Source: Oscillospiraceae bacterium (GTDB taxonomy: Bacteria; Bacillota; Clostridia; UMGS1810). Taken from it: a stretch of 36,491 nt of DNA. The DNA is taken from the NCBI GenBank assembly GCA_015068825.1, contig SVJU01000018.1, positions 1 through 36,491 of the forward strand. The letters run 5' to 3'. Below the pieces are notes generated by a model that saw only the letters and a list, made by a program, of their open reading frames with translations, searched no databases and was not told where the DNA came from. This document shows positions 28,079-36,491 of the stretch, in pieces (within the stretch, counting starts at the first letter, position 1; the number at the start of each line of letters is the position of its first letter). Position numbers and translations under genes: made by a program.

Positions 28079-30100
28079 ATGAGTGTTATTGTTGCTAAAA
28101 GTGCAGGTTTTTGTTTTGGAGTTGAGAGAGCAGTAAATGAACTTATAAATATTGCAAAAACCAATAAGGTTGCAACGCTTGGTCCTATAATACACAATGA
28201 TTTTGTTGTGGACAAGCTAAAAAAAATGGGTGTGTCAATTATAGATGATATAAATAATATTCCGCATGATACCCATGTTGCTATAAGAACTCATGGTGTT
28301 AAGAAAAAAGTTGTTGATGAACTTGAAAAAAACGGAATAAAAATTTTTGACTTAACATGCCCGTTTGTTAAAAAAATTCATAATATTGTAAATGAGCACC
28401 ATAAAAATGGTTACAAAATAGTAATAGCGGGTGACAAAAATCATCCTGAGGTTGATGGTATTAACGGCTGGTGTGAAGATACAGCTTTTGTTGCAGAAGA
28501 TGTAAGTGAACTTGAAGGCGTTTTTAATAATGGTGACAAGGTGTGTCTTGTGGCACAGACAACATTGGATAAAAAAACTTATGAAAAAATTAAAAATTTT
28601 TTAAAAATGTCTTGCCAAAACATAGTGATATTTGATACAATATGTAATGCGACCACAAAAAGACAACAGGAAGCAGAAAAAATTGCAAAATGCGTTGATT
28701 CTATGATTGTCATAGGTGGCAAAATGAGTGCAAACACAAAAAGACTTACAGATATATGTAAAAATTTTTGTGAGCATACATTTCAGGTTGAATCCATTGA
28801 GGATATTCCTCAATGTTTCAATATACCAAAAAATAAAATTGGTATAACGGCGGGAGCATCAACTCCCCCGTGGATTATTAAGGAGGTAGTAGGAAACATG
28901 GAAGAAATGATGAATGGCGAATTAAGTTTTGCCGAAGTACTTGAAGAACATGAAAGGGAACAGGCTTTGGTAACCCTAAAAACAGGTGATATTGTTAAGG
29001 GAACCGTTATGCAGGTAGAACCAAACGGTGTTAGCGTAAACTTAGGGTATAAATCAGACGGTTTTATACCGGCTTATGATGTTGTTGACGACCCTGAAGC
29101 TAACATTTGTGATTTAATAAATGTTGGTGACCAAATCGAAGTCTTCGTTGTAAGAGTAAACGATGTAGACGGTGAAGTTAAGCTTTCTAAAAGAAAAGTT
29201 GATGCTAAAAAGAGCGAAAAACTTTTAGACGAAGCTTATGAAAATGGTACTGTTTTAACAGGTAAAGTTGTTGAAGTTTTAGAAAGAAAAGTTTTGGTTG
29301 CTACAAATGGCGGAAGAGTAACAATTCCGGCAAGACATGCAAGTGACAGATTTTTGACAGATTTATCAGTTTTGCAGAATGCGACAGTTGATTTCAAAAT
29401 TATTGATGTTGCTAAAAGACGTGGTAAAACATATATCGGTTCAATTGCAGCAGTTTTAAAAGAACAGAAAAAGAAACTTGCAGAAGAATTCTGGAACAAT
29501 GCAGAAGTTGGCAAAACATACAACGGTATTGTAAAATCACTTACAAACTTTGGCGCGTTTGTTGATATCGGCGGTGTAGACGGTTTGGTACATATATCTG
29601 AACTGTCTTGGGCTAAAATCAAACATCCTTCTGAAGTTGTTAAAGAAGGCGATGCAGTTGAAGTATATATTATCGATATGAACAAAGAAGAAGGCAAAAT
29701 TTCTTTAGGTTATAAAAAATCAAGTGATAATCCTTGGGAAAAAGCAAAAGCTGAACTTGAAGTTGGCAAAGATATCGAATGTAAGGTTGTAAGAATTGTA
29801 CCTTTTGGTGCATTCGCAGAAATCTATCCTGGTGTTGACGGATTAATTCATATCTCTCAGGTTGCTGCAAAAAGAATCGGCAAAGTTGAGGACGAGCTTA
29901 CAGTAGGTCAGCACATTACTGCAAGAGTTGTTGAACTTGATTTTGAAAACAAAAAAATCGGTCTTAGCATAAGAGCTATCATTGAAGAAACACAGAAAGC
30001 TCAGGAAGCTGAAGTAGTTGCTGAAGATGAAGCTAAAGAAGAAGCTAAAGAAGAAGCAGTAGTTGAAGAAGCTGCAGCTGAAGAAACAACTGAAGAATAA
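28079..30100 (+). CDS. ispH: IspH reductase fused to four S1 domains
   Basis: The protein has 673 residues. Residues 1 to about 270 are the iron-sulfur enzyme IspH, which makes IPP and DMAPP from HMBPP in the MEP pathway. The cluster Cys are C12 (AGFCFGVERA), C94 (LTCPFVKK) and C189 (FDTICNATTKRQQEAEK); HPEVDG is present. From about 297 four S1 RNA-binding domains follow (e.g. GAFVDIGGVDGLVHISELSW), ending in an acidic Ala/Glu tail. The fusion is known in Clostridia. An AAGGAGGT at 28880-28887 followed by ATG 28898 (codon 274, between the two halves) may allow a separate S1 protein of 400 residues. Confidence 0.95.
   Translation: MSVIVAKSAGFCFGVERAVNELINIAKTNKVATLGPIIHNDFVVDKLKKMGVSIIDDINNIPHDTHVAIRTHGVKKKVVDELEKNGIKIFDLTCPFVKKIHNIVNEHHKNGYKIVIAGDKNHPEVDGINGWCEDTAFVAEDVSELEGVFNNGDKVCLVAQTTLDKKTYEKIKNFLKMSCQNIVIFDTICNATTKRQQEAEKIAKCVDSMIVIGGKMSANTKRLTDICKNFCEHTFQVESIEDIPQCFNIPKNKIGITAGASTPPWIIKEVVGNMEEMMNGELSFAEVLEEHEREQALVTLKTGDIVKGTVMQVEPNGVSVNLGYKSDGFIPAYDVVDDPEANICDLINVGDQIEVFVVRVNDVDGEVKLSKRKVDAKKSEKLLDEAYENGTVLTGKVVEVLERKVLVATNGGRVTIPARHASDRFLTDLSVLQNATVDFKIIDVAKRRGKTYIGSIAAVLKEQKKKLAEEFWNNAEVGKTYNGIVKSLTNFGAFVDIGGVDGLVHISELSWAKIKHPSEVVKEGDAVEVYIIDMNKEEGKISLGYKKSSDNPWEKAKAELEVGKDIECKVVRIVPFGAFAEIYPGVDGLIHISQVAAKRIGKVEDELTVGQHITARVVELDFENKKIGLSIRAIIEETQKAQEAEVVAEDEAKEEAKEEAVVEEAAAEETTEE
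28880..28900 (+). promoter_or_regulatory. Possible internal ribosome site for a free S1 protein
   Basis: AAGGAGGT (28880-28887) is a full anti-16S match inside the ispH/S1 frame. It precedes ATG 28898 by 10 bases, at the boundary of the IspH and S1 parts. The spacing is slightly long, so use is uncertain. Confidence 0.4.
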
Positions 30101-30112
30101 TTTTAAAACCTT

Positions 30113-30144
30113 AAAAGACTACCTTTTTAAAAGGTAGTCTTTTT
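30113..30144 (+). terminator. Terminator of the cmk-plsC-ispH/S1 operon
   Basis: AAAAGACTACCTTTT (30113-30127) pairs perfectly with AAAAGGTAGTCTTTT (30129-30143), with the T tract formed by the arm's end. Confidence 0.9.
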
Positions 30145-30147
30145 GTC

Positions 30148-30176
30148 TTTACAACTTTAATTATTTATGGTAAAAT
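30148..30176 (+). promoter_or_regulatory. SigA promoter for azlCD
   Basis: TTTACA (30148-30153) and TAAAAT (30171-30176) are 17 bp apart, directly after the preceding terminator. Confidence 0.6.
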
Positions 30177-30211
30177 AATTAAAGTTTGATTATAAAGGAA
30201 GTATTTTACAT

Positions 30212-30934
30212 ATGAAAGAAAATAACAACTTTTTAAGAGGAATTGCAGACGGAATACCTGTATGCTTAGGGTATTTATCTGTTGCATTTGCATTTGGCAT
30301 TTTTGCAACAGATAAAGGACTTAGCATTATTCAAACACTTTTAATTTCAATGACAAATGTTACATCGGCAGGGCAGCTTGCAATGGTGCCCATAATAGCC
30401 GTTGGCGGAACGCTTACCGAACTTGCAATTTCTCAGTTTGTAATAAATTTAAGATATGCACTTATGTCGGTATCGCTTTCTCAAAAGCTTGGAAAAAGCG
30501 TAAATATGTTTGACAGATTTGTAATATCCTTTGTAAACACCGATGAGGTTTTTGCTATTGCAACTTCAAACAAGTTTCTGGTTGGTAAAAAATACCTATA
30601 CGGGCTTATTTTAACCCCATACCTGGGCTGGAGCGCAGGAACACTAATAGGCGCAGGAGCGGGCAATATTTTGCCGCTTGGAATAACAAGCGCACTTGGT
30701 ATTGCAATATATGCAATGTTTGTTGCTATTGTAATGCCAGAGGCAAAAAAACATACTCAAACAGCTCTTTGCGTTTTGTGTGCAATAGTTTTTAGCTGTT
30801 TATTTAAGTATATGCCACTTTTAAAAAGTGTACCTGATGGATTTACTATTATTATCTGTGCGGCACTATCAAGTGTGATTTTTGCTCTTTTTGCACCCAT
30901 TCAAAACGAAGATGAGGATGGTGAGCAGAAATGA
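30212..30934 (+). CDS. azlC: AzlC-family branched-chain amino acid exporter, large subunit
   Basis: This 240-residue membrane protein with about six or seven helices forms the major subunit of the AzlCD amino acid efflux system. FLRGIADGIPVCLGYLSVAFAFGIFA at the N terminus, split here by the usual loop, and SAGQLAMVPI and INLRYALMS are typical. AAAGGAAG precedes ATG 30212. It overlaps azlD by 4 bp (ATGA). The substrate in this organism is not determined. Confidence 0.93.
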   Translation: MKENNNFLRGIADGIPVCLGYLSVAFAFGIFATDKGLSIIQTLLISMTNVTSAGQLAMVPIIAVGGTLTELAISQFVINLRYALMSVSLSQKLGKSVNMFDRFVISFVNTDEVFAIATSNKFLVGKKYLYGLILTPYLGWSAGTLIGAGAGNILPLGITSALGIAIYAMFVAIVMPEAKKHTQTALCVLCAIVFSCLFKYMPLLKSVPDGFTIIICAALSSVIFALFAPIQNEDEDGEQK

Positions 30935-31245
30935 TAAAAAACTTTTGGATATATCTTGCCTGCGCAACGCTTATAACATATTTAATCCGTATGCTTCCGA
31001 TTGTGCTTGTTAAAAAGAAAATTAAAAACAAATTTTTACTGTCGTTTTTATATTACATACCATATGCGGTTTTGAGTGTTATGACAATTCCTGCAATATT
31101 TTATGCAACATCTTATAAAATATCTGCAATAGTAGGATTTTTAATTGCTCTTATTCTTGCATATAAAGAAAAAAGCCTTGTTACAGTAGCATTTTTTTCG
31201 TGTCTTGCAGTGTTCTTATGCGAAACGATTATTAAATTTATATAA
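30931..31245 (+). CDS. azlD: AzlD-family exporter, small subunit
   Basis: This 104-residue protein has three or four membrane helices and the family start LACATLITYLIRMLPIV. It begins at the ATGA overlap with azlC, so the two are translationally coupled and assemble together. A perfect terminator follows. Confidence 0.92.
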   Translation: MIKNFWIYLACATLITYLIRMLPIVLVKKKIKNKFLLSFLYYIPYAVLSVMTIPAIFYATSYKISAIVGFLIALILAYKEKSLVTVAFFSCLAVFLCETIIKFI

Positions 31246-31275
31246 AAAAAGCCCTTCATAGAAGGGCTTTTTTTT
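31244..31275. terminator. Bidirectional terminator between azlD and the AGCS gene
   Basis: AAAAAAAGCCCTTC (31244-31257) pairs with GAAGGGCTTTTTTT (31261-31274) with a 3-nt loop. Long T tracts are present on both strands. Confidence 0.93.
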
Positions 31276-31286
31276 ATGTCAAATTA

Positions 31287-32813
31287 TTATTTTACTTCTT
31301 CTTTAAGCTTTGCTTCCTGCTCAGCCTGAATATCGTCAAATACAGAAATCATAGGTTTAATATCTTTACCCTTTAGTTTTCTGTCAACATAGTTCTTTGT
31401 AATTTTCATTACAAGACCAGAAAGTGCAAGAACACCAATTAAGTTAGGTACCATCATAAGACCATTGAATGTATCTGAAATATCCCATGCAAGAGATGAT
31501 GTTAAAAGTGCACCGAACATAATTGTTACAAGGTGAATAATTCTGTAAACAACAAGTGATTTTGTACCAAACAGATATTCCCATGCTTTTGAACCGTAGT
31601 GGTCCCAACCAAGAACTGTTGTGAAAGCGAAAAGTAAAATTGCAACAGCGATAAATCTTTCACCCCAAACACCAAATAGAAGTGAGAATGCTTTAGCAAC
31701 AAGGTTAGCATCGGTAGCGCCTTCAATCAAAGTACCGGTATCAAGGTTAATTACACCAGATGTAAGAACAACCAAAGCTGTCATTGTACAAACAACCATT
31801 GTATCTGCAAAAACTTCAAATATACCCCAAAGACCTTGTCTTACAGGTTCAATAACATTTGAATTTGAGTGTACCATAACAGATGAACCAAGACCTGCTT
31901 CGTTCGAGAATACGCCTCTTTTACATCCAAGTGTTACAATTTCTTTAACAGCAATACCTGTAACACCACCCCAGACAGCAGGACCTGTAAATGCATATTT
32001 GAAAATTGATTTAAACGCTGCACCAATATTTGCAAAGTTAACTCCAAGAATAATAAGGCTTCCTGCAACAAATAAAACTACCATGAAAGGTACAACTTTT
32101 TCTGCAAAGTTTGCAATTCTCTTAAGACCGCCAAGGATGATAAGAGCTGCAATTGCAACTAAAACAATACCAATGATAAGGTGATACATAGTTACGTTTC
32201 CAAAAGGAATTGCTGTTAATGAAGGCACTTGGAAAGCATCAACGATATTTACAACAATTTTATTTATCTGACCCATAGCGCCAATACCAAATGATGCCAA
32301 AATAGCAAAGATTGCAAAAAGAACAGCAAGAATAATGCCTATGTATTTGCAGCCTTTCATTTTGCCAAGACCATCTCTTAAATAGTACATAGCACCGCCT
32401 GACCATTCGCCATCTTCATTTTTTCTTCTGTAATAAATACCAAGAACATTTTCAGAATAGTTGGTCATCATACCAAAGAATGCAGCAATCCACATCCAGA
32501 AAACAGCACCGGGACCACCGCCAACAATAGCAGCTGCAACACCGGCAATGTTACCAACACCGATTGTAGCTGCAAGTGCAGTACAAAGTGCCTGGAACTG
32601 TGAAATTGATTTGCCTTTTACGTGACCTGAAACATCTTTTTTAAATAAACTTCCAAGTGTTTCAGAAAACCAGTGACCAATGTGTGTAATCTGAAATACG
32701 CCTGTAATAACAGTCATAATTACACCGGTTGCAAGTAATAGGTATAAACCTTTACCCCATACAAAACTATTAACATTGTTGTTAAAGTTTGTGAGCCATT
32801 CAAAGAAACTCAT
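31287..32813 (-). CDS. Sodium:alanine/glycine symporter (AGCS family)
   Basis: This 508-residue membrane protein with about 11 helices couples sodium to uptake of alanine or glycine. Family stretches are GNIAGVAAAIVGGGPGAVFWMWIAAFFGM, the metal region TNYSENVLGIYYR, GGAMYYLRDGLG and GVFSNEAGLGSSVMVHSNS. AAAGGAAG precedes ATG 32813. A tandem glycine riboswitch and terminator stand between its promoter and the start, so glycine is a likely substrate and signal. It is a single-gene unit. Confidence 0.95.
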   Translation of the reverse strand: MSFFEWLTNFNNNVNSFVWGKGLYLLLATGVIMTVITGVFQITHIGHWFSETLGSLFKKDVSGHVKGKSISQFQALCTALAATIGVGNIAGVAAAIVGGGPGAVFWMWIAAFFGMMTNYSENVLGIYYRRKNEDGEWSGGAMYYLRDGLGKMKGCKYIGIILAVLFAIFAILASFGIGAMGQINKIVVNIVDAFQVPSLTAIPFGNVTMYHLIIGIVLVAIAALIILGGLKRIANFAEKVVPFMVVLFVAGSLIILGVNFANIGAAFKSIFKYAFTGPAVWGGVTGIAVKEIVTLGCKRGVFSNEAGLGSSVMVHSNSNVIEPVRQGLWGIFEVFADTMVVCTMTALVVLTSGVINLDTGTLIEGATDANLVAKAFSLLFGVWGERFIAVAILLFAFTTVLGWDHYGSKAWEYLFGTKSLVVYRIIHLVTIMFGALLTSSLAWDISDTFNGLMMVPNLIGVLALSGLVMKITKNYVDRKLKGKDIKPMISVFDDIQAEQEAKLKEEVK

Positions 32814-32851
32814 TTTAAATCTACTTCCTTTCTTTTTTCGCTAAATAAAGC

Positions 32852-32886
32852 AAAAACGGAGTTTTTGATAAACACAAAAACTCCGT
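32852..32886 (-). terminator. Riboswitch-controlled terminator before the AGCS gene
   Basis: On the minus strand ACGGAGTTTTTG (plus 32875-32886) pairs with CAAAAACTCCGT (plus 32856-32867), followed by a short T run (plus 32852-32856). Its 5' arm repeats the ACGGAG of the second aptamer's P1 strand. Confidence 0.88.
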
Positions 32887-32922
32887 AAACAGTAAACAAA
32901 CCTATTAATTTAAAAGGTTGTA

Positions 32923-33103
32923 CCTCCGTCCTTTTGCCTGAGAGATTAACTCTAAAAAAAGAGTCTTGCACCTTCGGCATCCTTTGCTTAAAATATAAGC
33001 GGACTTCTCCGGAGCGCTATCCGTTTGCAGTCTTTACTTTAATAAAGCACCTGAGAGTGTTACTCCTTCGGCGGGTTTAAAAGATTAAACCCTTTTCCTG
33101 CAT
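32923..33103 (-). promoter_or_regulatory. Tandem glycine riboswitch
   Basis: Two glycine aptamers stand in a row on the minus strand. Aptamer I is at plus 33027-33103, with GCAGGAAAAGGG, CGCCGAAGGAGTAA, CTCTCAGG and closing CTGC. Aptamer II is at 32923-33014, with CTCCGGAGAAGTCCGC, GCCGAAGGTGCAAG and CTCTCAGGCAAAAGGACGGAG. The consensus GCCGAAGG and CTCTCAGG blocks occur in both. The terminator follows 37 nt after aptamer II. Confidence 0.95.
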
Positions 33104-33137
33104 ACTTCACTTAGCTAATATAAAATTGTTTTTTTAT

Positions 33138-33166
33138 ATTATGCCACTTTTTTTGACATTTGTCAA
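33138..33166 (-). promoter_or_regulatory. SigA promoter for the AGCS gene
   Basis: On the minus strand TTGACA (plus 33161-33166) and CATAAT (plus 33138-33143) are 17 bp apart. The -35 box is half of the inverted repeat TTGACA-TT-TGTCAA (plus 33153-33166), which could be an operator. No separate terminator for glnN is visible in the short gap. Confidence 0.8.
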
Positions 33167-33188
33167 CATATATTGATAAAAATATTAT

Positions 33189-35279
33189 TTAAACCCCAAA
33201 AAGAAGCTTATCGTAAGTGGGAAATGGCCAATATTTTTCTGCTGTGTGAATTTCCATTTCATCAGCAATACTTCTTAATTTATTCATAACAGGCACAATA
33301 GTATTTTGACAAAATCTTGCATTTTCCAGAATGTCTGTTATATTTTTTGCTTCTTCCAAAGCATTTTCAAGCATAATAACTGTTTCAAAGCATTCATCGT
33401 TAAGCTTTGAAAGCTTTAATGCGGTTTCTTCTTCATATTTAGAAGAAATTGTTTTAAAAGCCGCTTTTTTTGAATTTAAAGCATCACAAAGATTTAAAAT
33501 ATATCCTGAAACAGCAGGAATAATATCTTTTCTTGCCATATCAACCATTGTTTTTGCTTCAATGTTTATTACTTTTGAATAGTTTTCAATAAGAATATCC
33601 TGTCTTGAAGAAAGCTCTGATTTTGTATAAATATGATGCTTTGTAAAAAGGTCAACATTTTTTTTGTCGGTGTAATGTGGTAGTGCATCAACTGCGGTTT
33701 TAAAGTTTAAAAGACCTCTTTTTTCGGCTTCTTCAACCCATTCGTTCGAATAGTTGTTACCATTAAATATTATGCGTTTGTGCTTTTTAATGGTATCCCT
33801 CATAAGCTTATTTAAAGAAGTGTCAAAATTCTTTGCGCCTTCAAGCTTATCTGCAAATTCTTCGAGTGCATCCGCAACAATAGTGTTAAGAATTATGTTA
33901 GGACCTGCAATAGAGAAGCTTGAACCAAGACTTCTGAATTCAAATTTATTACCGGTAAAAGCAAATGGGGATGTTCTGTTTCTGTCGGTTGTGTCTTTTG
34001 AAAAGTTTGTAAGAACATCAACGCCTACTTCAAGTTTTTCTTTTTTTCTTTTTTCGTAATCGGTACCATCTTCAATTGACTGAAGTATATCACAAAGCTC
34101 ATCGCCCAAAAACATAGAGATTATTGCAGGCGGGGCTTCATAACCGCCAAGACGGTGATCGTTTCCTGCACTTGATACAGAAATTCTAAGTAAATCCTGA
34201 TACTCGTCAACAGCTTTCATAACTGCAACCAAAATAAGTAAGAACAGCTTATTTTCGTGTGGGTTTTTGCCTGGATTCAAGAGATTTTGTCCATCTTTTA
34301 CAGTAAGTGACCAGTTGTTGTGCTTACCGCTTCCGTTAATACCGCTGAATGGTTTTTCGTGCAATAGACATACAAGGTCGTGTTTTTCTGCAACCTTTTT
34401 CATAGTCATCATTGTAAGCTGATTATGGTCGGTTGCGGTGTTTGTTGTTTCAAAAATTGGTGCCATTTCGTGTTGAGCAGGAGCAGCTTCGTTGTGTTTT
34501 GTTTTAGAAAAAACACCAAGCTTCCAAAGCTCTTCATCAAGGTCTTTCATATATTCCGAAACCCTTGTTTTAATTGCACCAAAATAATGGTCGTCAAGAT
34601 CCTGACCTTTTGGAGGCATTGCACCAAATAAGGTTCTGCCTGTAAAAATAAGGTCTTTTCTTTGATCGTAATATTTTTTATCTACCAAAAAATATTCCTG
34701 CTCTGCACCAACGGTTGTAACAACTCTTTTAGCGGTTGTATCACCAAAAAGTTTTAAAATTCTTAAAGTTTGTGTATTTATTAATTCCATTGAGCGAAGA
34801 AGCGGAGTTTTTTTGTCAAGCGCTTCACCGCTGTATGAACAAAAAACAGTAGGTATAAAAAGGGAATTGTCTTTAACAAAAGCGTAAGAGGTAGGGTCCC
34901 ATGCAGTATAGCCTCTTGCTTCAAAGGTTGCTCTAAGTCCGCCTGATGGGAAAGATGAAGCATCTGGCTCACCTTTTATAAGCTCTTTTCCTGAAAATTC
35001 CATTATAACATGAGCATCATCAGTTGCAGATATAAAGCTGTCGTGCTTTTCGGCGGTAATGCCTGTCATTGGCTGAAACCAGTGTGTAAAATGGGTTGCA
35101 CCTTTTTCAATAGCCCAGTCTTTCATAGCATTTGCAACAATATTTGCAACATGAATATCAAGTGGGATGCCTTCATCAACAGTCTTTTTAAGTGCTTTAT
35201 ATGTTTCTTTTGGCAGTCTTTCACGCATTACGGTGTTGTTAAAAACATAACTGCCAAAAATTTCTGATACATAACCCAT
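33189..35279 (-). CDS. glnN: Glutamine synthetase type III
   Basis: This 696-residue GSIII enzyme makes glutamine from glutamate, ammonia and ATP. The N terminus MGYVSEIFGSYVFNNTVMRERL and FTHWFQPMTGITAEKHDSF are diagnostic of the type; AAPAQHEMAPIFE, GSGKHNNWSL and the arginine-rich GNDHRLGGYEAPPAI form the active site. The length (about 700) fits type III rather than the 440-470 of type I. AGGAGG precedes ATG 35279. It follows asnA by 22 bp on the same transcript, so ammonia assimilation into Asn and Gln is linked. Confidence 0.96.
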   Translation of the reverse strand: MGYVSEIFGSYVFNNTVMRERLPKETYKALKKTVDEGIPLDIHVANIVANAMKDWAIEKGATHFTHWFQPMTGITAEKHDSFISATDDAHVIMEFSGKELIKGEPDASSFPSGGLRATFEARGYTAWDPTSYAFVKDNSLFIPTVFCSYSGEALDKKTPLLRSMELINTQTLRILKLFGDTTAKRVVTTVGAEQEYFLVDKKYYDQRKDLIFTGRTLFGAMPPKGQDLDDHYFGAIKTRVSEYMKDLDEELWKLGVFSKTKHNEAAPAQHEMAPIFETTNTATDHNQLTMMTMKKVAEKHDLVCLLHEKPFSGINGSGKHNNWSLTVKDGQNLLNPGKNPHENKLFLLILVAVMKAVDEYQDLLRISVSSAGNDHRLGGYEAPPAIISMFLGDELCDILQSIEDGTDYEKRKKEKLEVGVDVLTNFSKDTTDRNRTSPFAFTGNKFEFRSLGSSFSIAGPNIILNTIVADALEEFADKLEGAKNFDTSLNKLMRDTIKKHKRIIFNGNNYSNEWVEEAEKRGLLNFKTAVDALPHYTDKKNVDLFTKHHIYTKSELSSRQDILIENYSKVINIEAKTMVDMARKDIIPAVSGYILNLCDALNSKKAAFKTISSKYEEETALKLSKLNDECFETVIMLENALEEAKNITDILENARFCQNTIVPVMNKLRSIADEMEIHTAEKYWPFPTYDKLLFGV

Positions 35280-35301
35280 TGTAATTCCTCCTAAGTCTAT
35301 T

Positions 35302-36309
35302 TTATAAAAGTTTGATTCCTGCTTTTTCGCAAGCTTCTTTTGTCTGGTTATCCCAGATAGATACCTGAACTTCGCCGATATGTGCCATAGATAAAAGAAG
35401 CATACATAGTCTTGACTGACCTACACCGCCCCCCATAGTAAGCGGTAGTTCATTGTTTAAAAGCATTTTGTGATATGAAAGATTTCTTCTGTTATCGCAA
35501 TTTGCTTTTGTAAGCTGTGTATCAAGCGATTTTGCATCAACTCTTATACCCATAGACGATATTTCAAATGCATGACCTAACAGTTCATTATAAAACATAA
35601 TATCGCCGTTTAATTGCCAGTCGTCATAGTCGGGCGCTCTGCCATCGTGCTTTTTGCCCGATTTTAAAACGTCGCCAATCTGCATAATAAATGCAGTTTT
35701 ATGTTCTTTTAAATATGCATCTTCTCTCTCTTTTGAAGTTAAGGTTGGATACATATCCTCAAGCTGTTGAGTTGTAACAAAGCTTACTTCACGGCAAAGA
35801 GAGGTTTTGATATTAGGATATTTTGCCTTAACAGCATCAAGTGTATTGCAAACAGCCTTTACAATAGCTTTAACTGTTGTTTTTAAGTACTCAATATTTC
35901 TTGTATTCTCATCAATAACTTTTTCCCAATCCCATTGGTCAACATAAATTGAATGAATGTTGTCCATATCTTCATCACGGCGTATAGCATTCATATTAGT
36001 ATATAAACCTTCGCCAACAGAAAAACCATATTTAGATAATGCAACTCTTTTCCACTTAGCAAGAGAGTGAACAATCTGAGCTTCGGTTTTGGTTTCTAAA
36101 ATATCAAAGCTTACAGGTCTTTCAAAACCATTTAAATCGTCGTTAAGACCCGATGTGCTGTCAACAAATAACGGAGCAGAAACTCTGATTAAGTTGAGAG
36201 ATTTAGATAATTCATTTTCAAAATTTCGTTTAACAAGCTCTATTGCACCCTGTGTCTGATAGGGGGTAAGATTGCTTTTGTATCCCTTAGGTATAATGGT
36301 TTTACTCAT
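35302..36309 (-). CDS. asnA: Aspartate-ammonia ligase
   Basis: This 335-residue class II tRNA-synthetase-like enzyme makes asparagine from aspartate, ammonia and ATP (AMP-forming). Recognisable stretches are YQTQGAIELVKRNFENEL, LIRVSAPLFVDSTSGLNDDLNG, ERPVSFDI, LHSLAKWKR-type VHSLAKWKRVAL, YVDQWDWEK and LTMGGGVGQSRLCML. AAAGGATGAT precedes ATG 36309. It is the first gene of asnA-glnN. Confidence 0.96.
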   Translation of the reverse strand: MSKTIIPKGYKSNLTPYQTQGAIELVKRNFENELSKSLNLIRVSAPLFVDSTSGLNDDLNGFERPVSFDILETKTEAQIVHSLAKWKRVALSKYGFSVGEGLYTNMNAIRRDEDMDNIHSIYVDQWDWEKVIDENTRNIEYLKTTVKAIVKAVCNTLDAVKAKYPNIKTSLCREVSFVTTQQLEDMYPTLTSKEREDAYLKEHKTAFIMQIGDVLKSGKKHDGRAPDYDDWQLNGDIMFYNELLGHAFEISSMGIRVDAKSLDTQLTKANCDNRRNLSYHKMLLNNELPLTMGGGVGQSRLCMLLLSMAHIGEVQVSIWDNQTKEACEKAGIKLL

Positions 36310-36374
36310 TTAAATCATCCTTTCGCCGTTAAGAATACAGTGCATATTTTGAAAAAAAAGCACATTCCTACATA

Positions 36375-36403
36375 ATTATATATCAAAAAACATATTTATG
36401 CAA
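36375..36403 (-). promoter_or_regulatory. SigA promoter for asnA-glnN
   Basis: On the minus strand TTGCAT (plus 36398-36403) and TATAAT (plus 36375-36380) are 17 bp apart, leaving a leader of about 60 nt. Beyond it, to the window end, the DNA is very AT-rich and I see no gene. Confidence 0.7.
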
Positions 36404-36491
36404 TATTTTAATTAAAAATATTTAAAATATAATAAAAATACTATAATCAAAAAATAATATTGTATAAAATTTAGGAAAATCACAGAAATAT

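Noticed and set aside
29236-29697. 153-codon minus-strand frame inside the S1 domains
   Set aside because: Serine/Thr/Pro-rich shadow of well-conserved S1 repeats with no start signal.
31621-32184. 187-codon plus-strand frame inside the AGCS gene
   Set aside because: It is antisense to conserved symporter sequence and has no promoter or ribosome site; a coding-strand shadow.

Overview
The window reads as a chromosomal segment of an AT-rich, low-G+C member of the class Clostridia, probably a gut or rumen fibre degrader. Several features support this: consensus SigA-type promoters with AAGGAGG-type ribosome sites, an IspH enzyme fused to S1 RNA-binding domains (a clostridial arrangement), a type III glutamine synthetase, a PdaB-like deacetylase, and several plant-polysaccharide enzymes (GH51, GH1, a GH26-like secreted protein, mannonate dehydratase). 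I see no tRNA, rRNA, CRISPR array, transposase or phage gene.

Layout. 1-4379: an OPT-family peptide transporter paired with a stand-alone PqqD-fold protein, then a membrane-anchored polysaccharide deacetylase and a secreted SH3/NlpC-P60 wall hydrolase. 4380-8157: a FucO-type lactaldehyde reductase, an AraC-family regulator and a divergent GH51 arabinofuranosidase. 8158-12540 (minus strand): a thiamine salvage cluster, cytX-thiW-thiM-thiE-thiD. 12541-17577: smc-ftsY and a redox-type C_GCAxxG_C_C protein. 17609-23577: a secreted GH26-like protein, uxuA, and a divergent GH1 beta-glucosidase operon with two small followers. 23578-31275: cold shock protein, RpiR-type regulator, then the conserved run FAD protein - small membrane protein - cmk - plsC - ispH/S1, and azlCD. 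31287-36491 (minus strand): a glycine-riboswitch-controlled AGCS symporter and asnA-glnN.

The most interesting material is RNA. cytX has a textbook TPP riboswitch with a terminator and a visible antiterminator. Between cytX and thiW lies a second RNA that keeps the pyrimidine-sensing arm of a TPP aptamer (P2/P3, UGAGA, P3a) and its three-way-junction layout. Its other arm, which in TPP aptamers grips the pyrophosphate, is replaced by an unrelated AU-rich stem. It is followed by two mutually exclusive hairpins, one of which buries the thiW start codon in a perfect 12-bp helix. I propose this as a variant thiamine-pathway riboswitch acting on translation, possibly with altered ligand specificity. 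A second unassigned structured leader of about 215 nt precedes the GH1 gene. The tandem glycine riboswitch before the AGCS transporter looks like an OFF switch from its duplicated ACGGAG element.

Functionally, the thiamine genes form a salvage-only set: import of pyrimidine and thiazole, phosphorylation, and joining to thiamine phosphate. The sugar enzymes suggest use of arabinan or arabinoxylan, beta-glucosides and glucuronate. AsnA and GlnN assimilate ammonia. Everything is inferred by reading; no database search was run.
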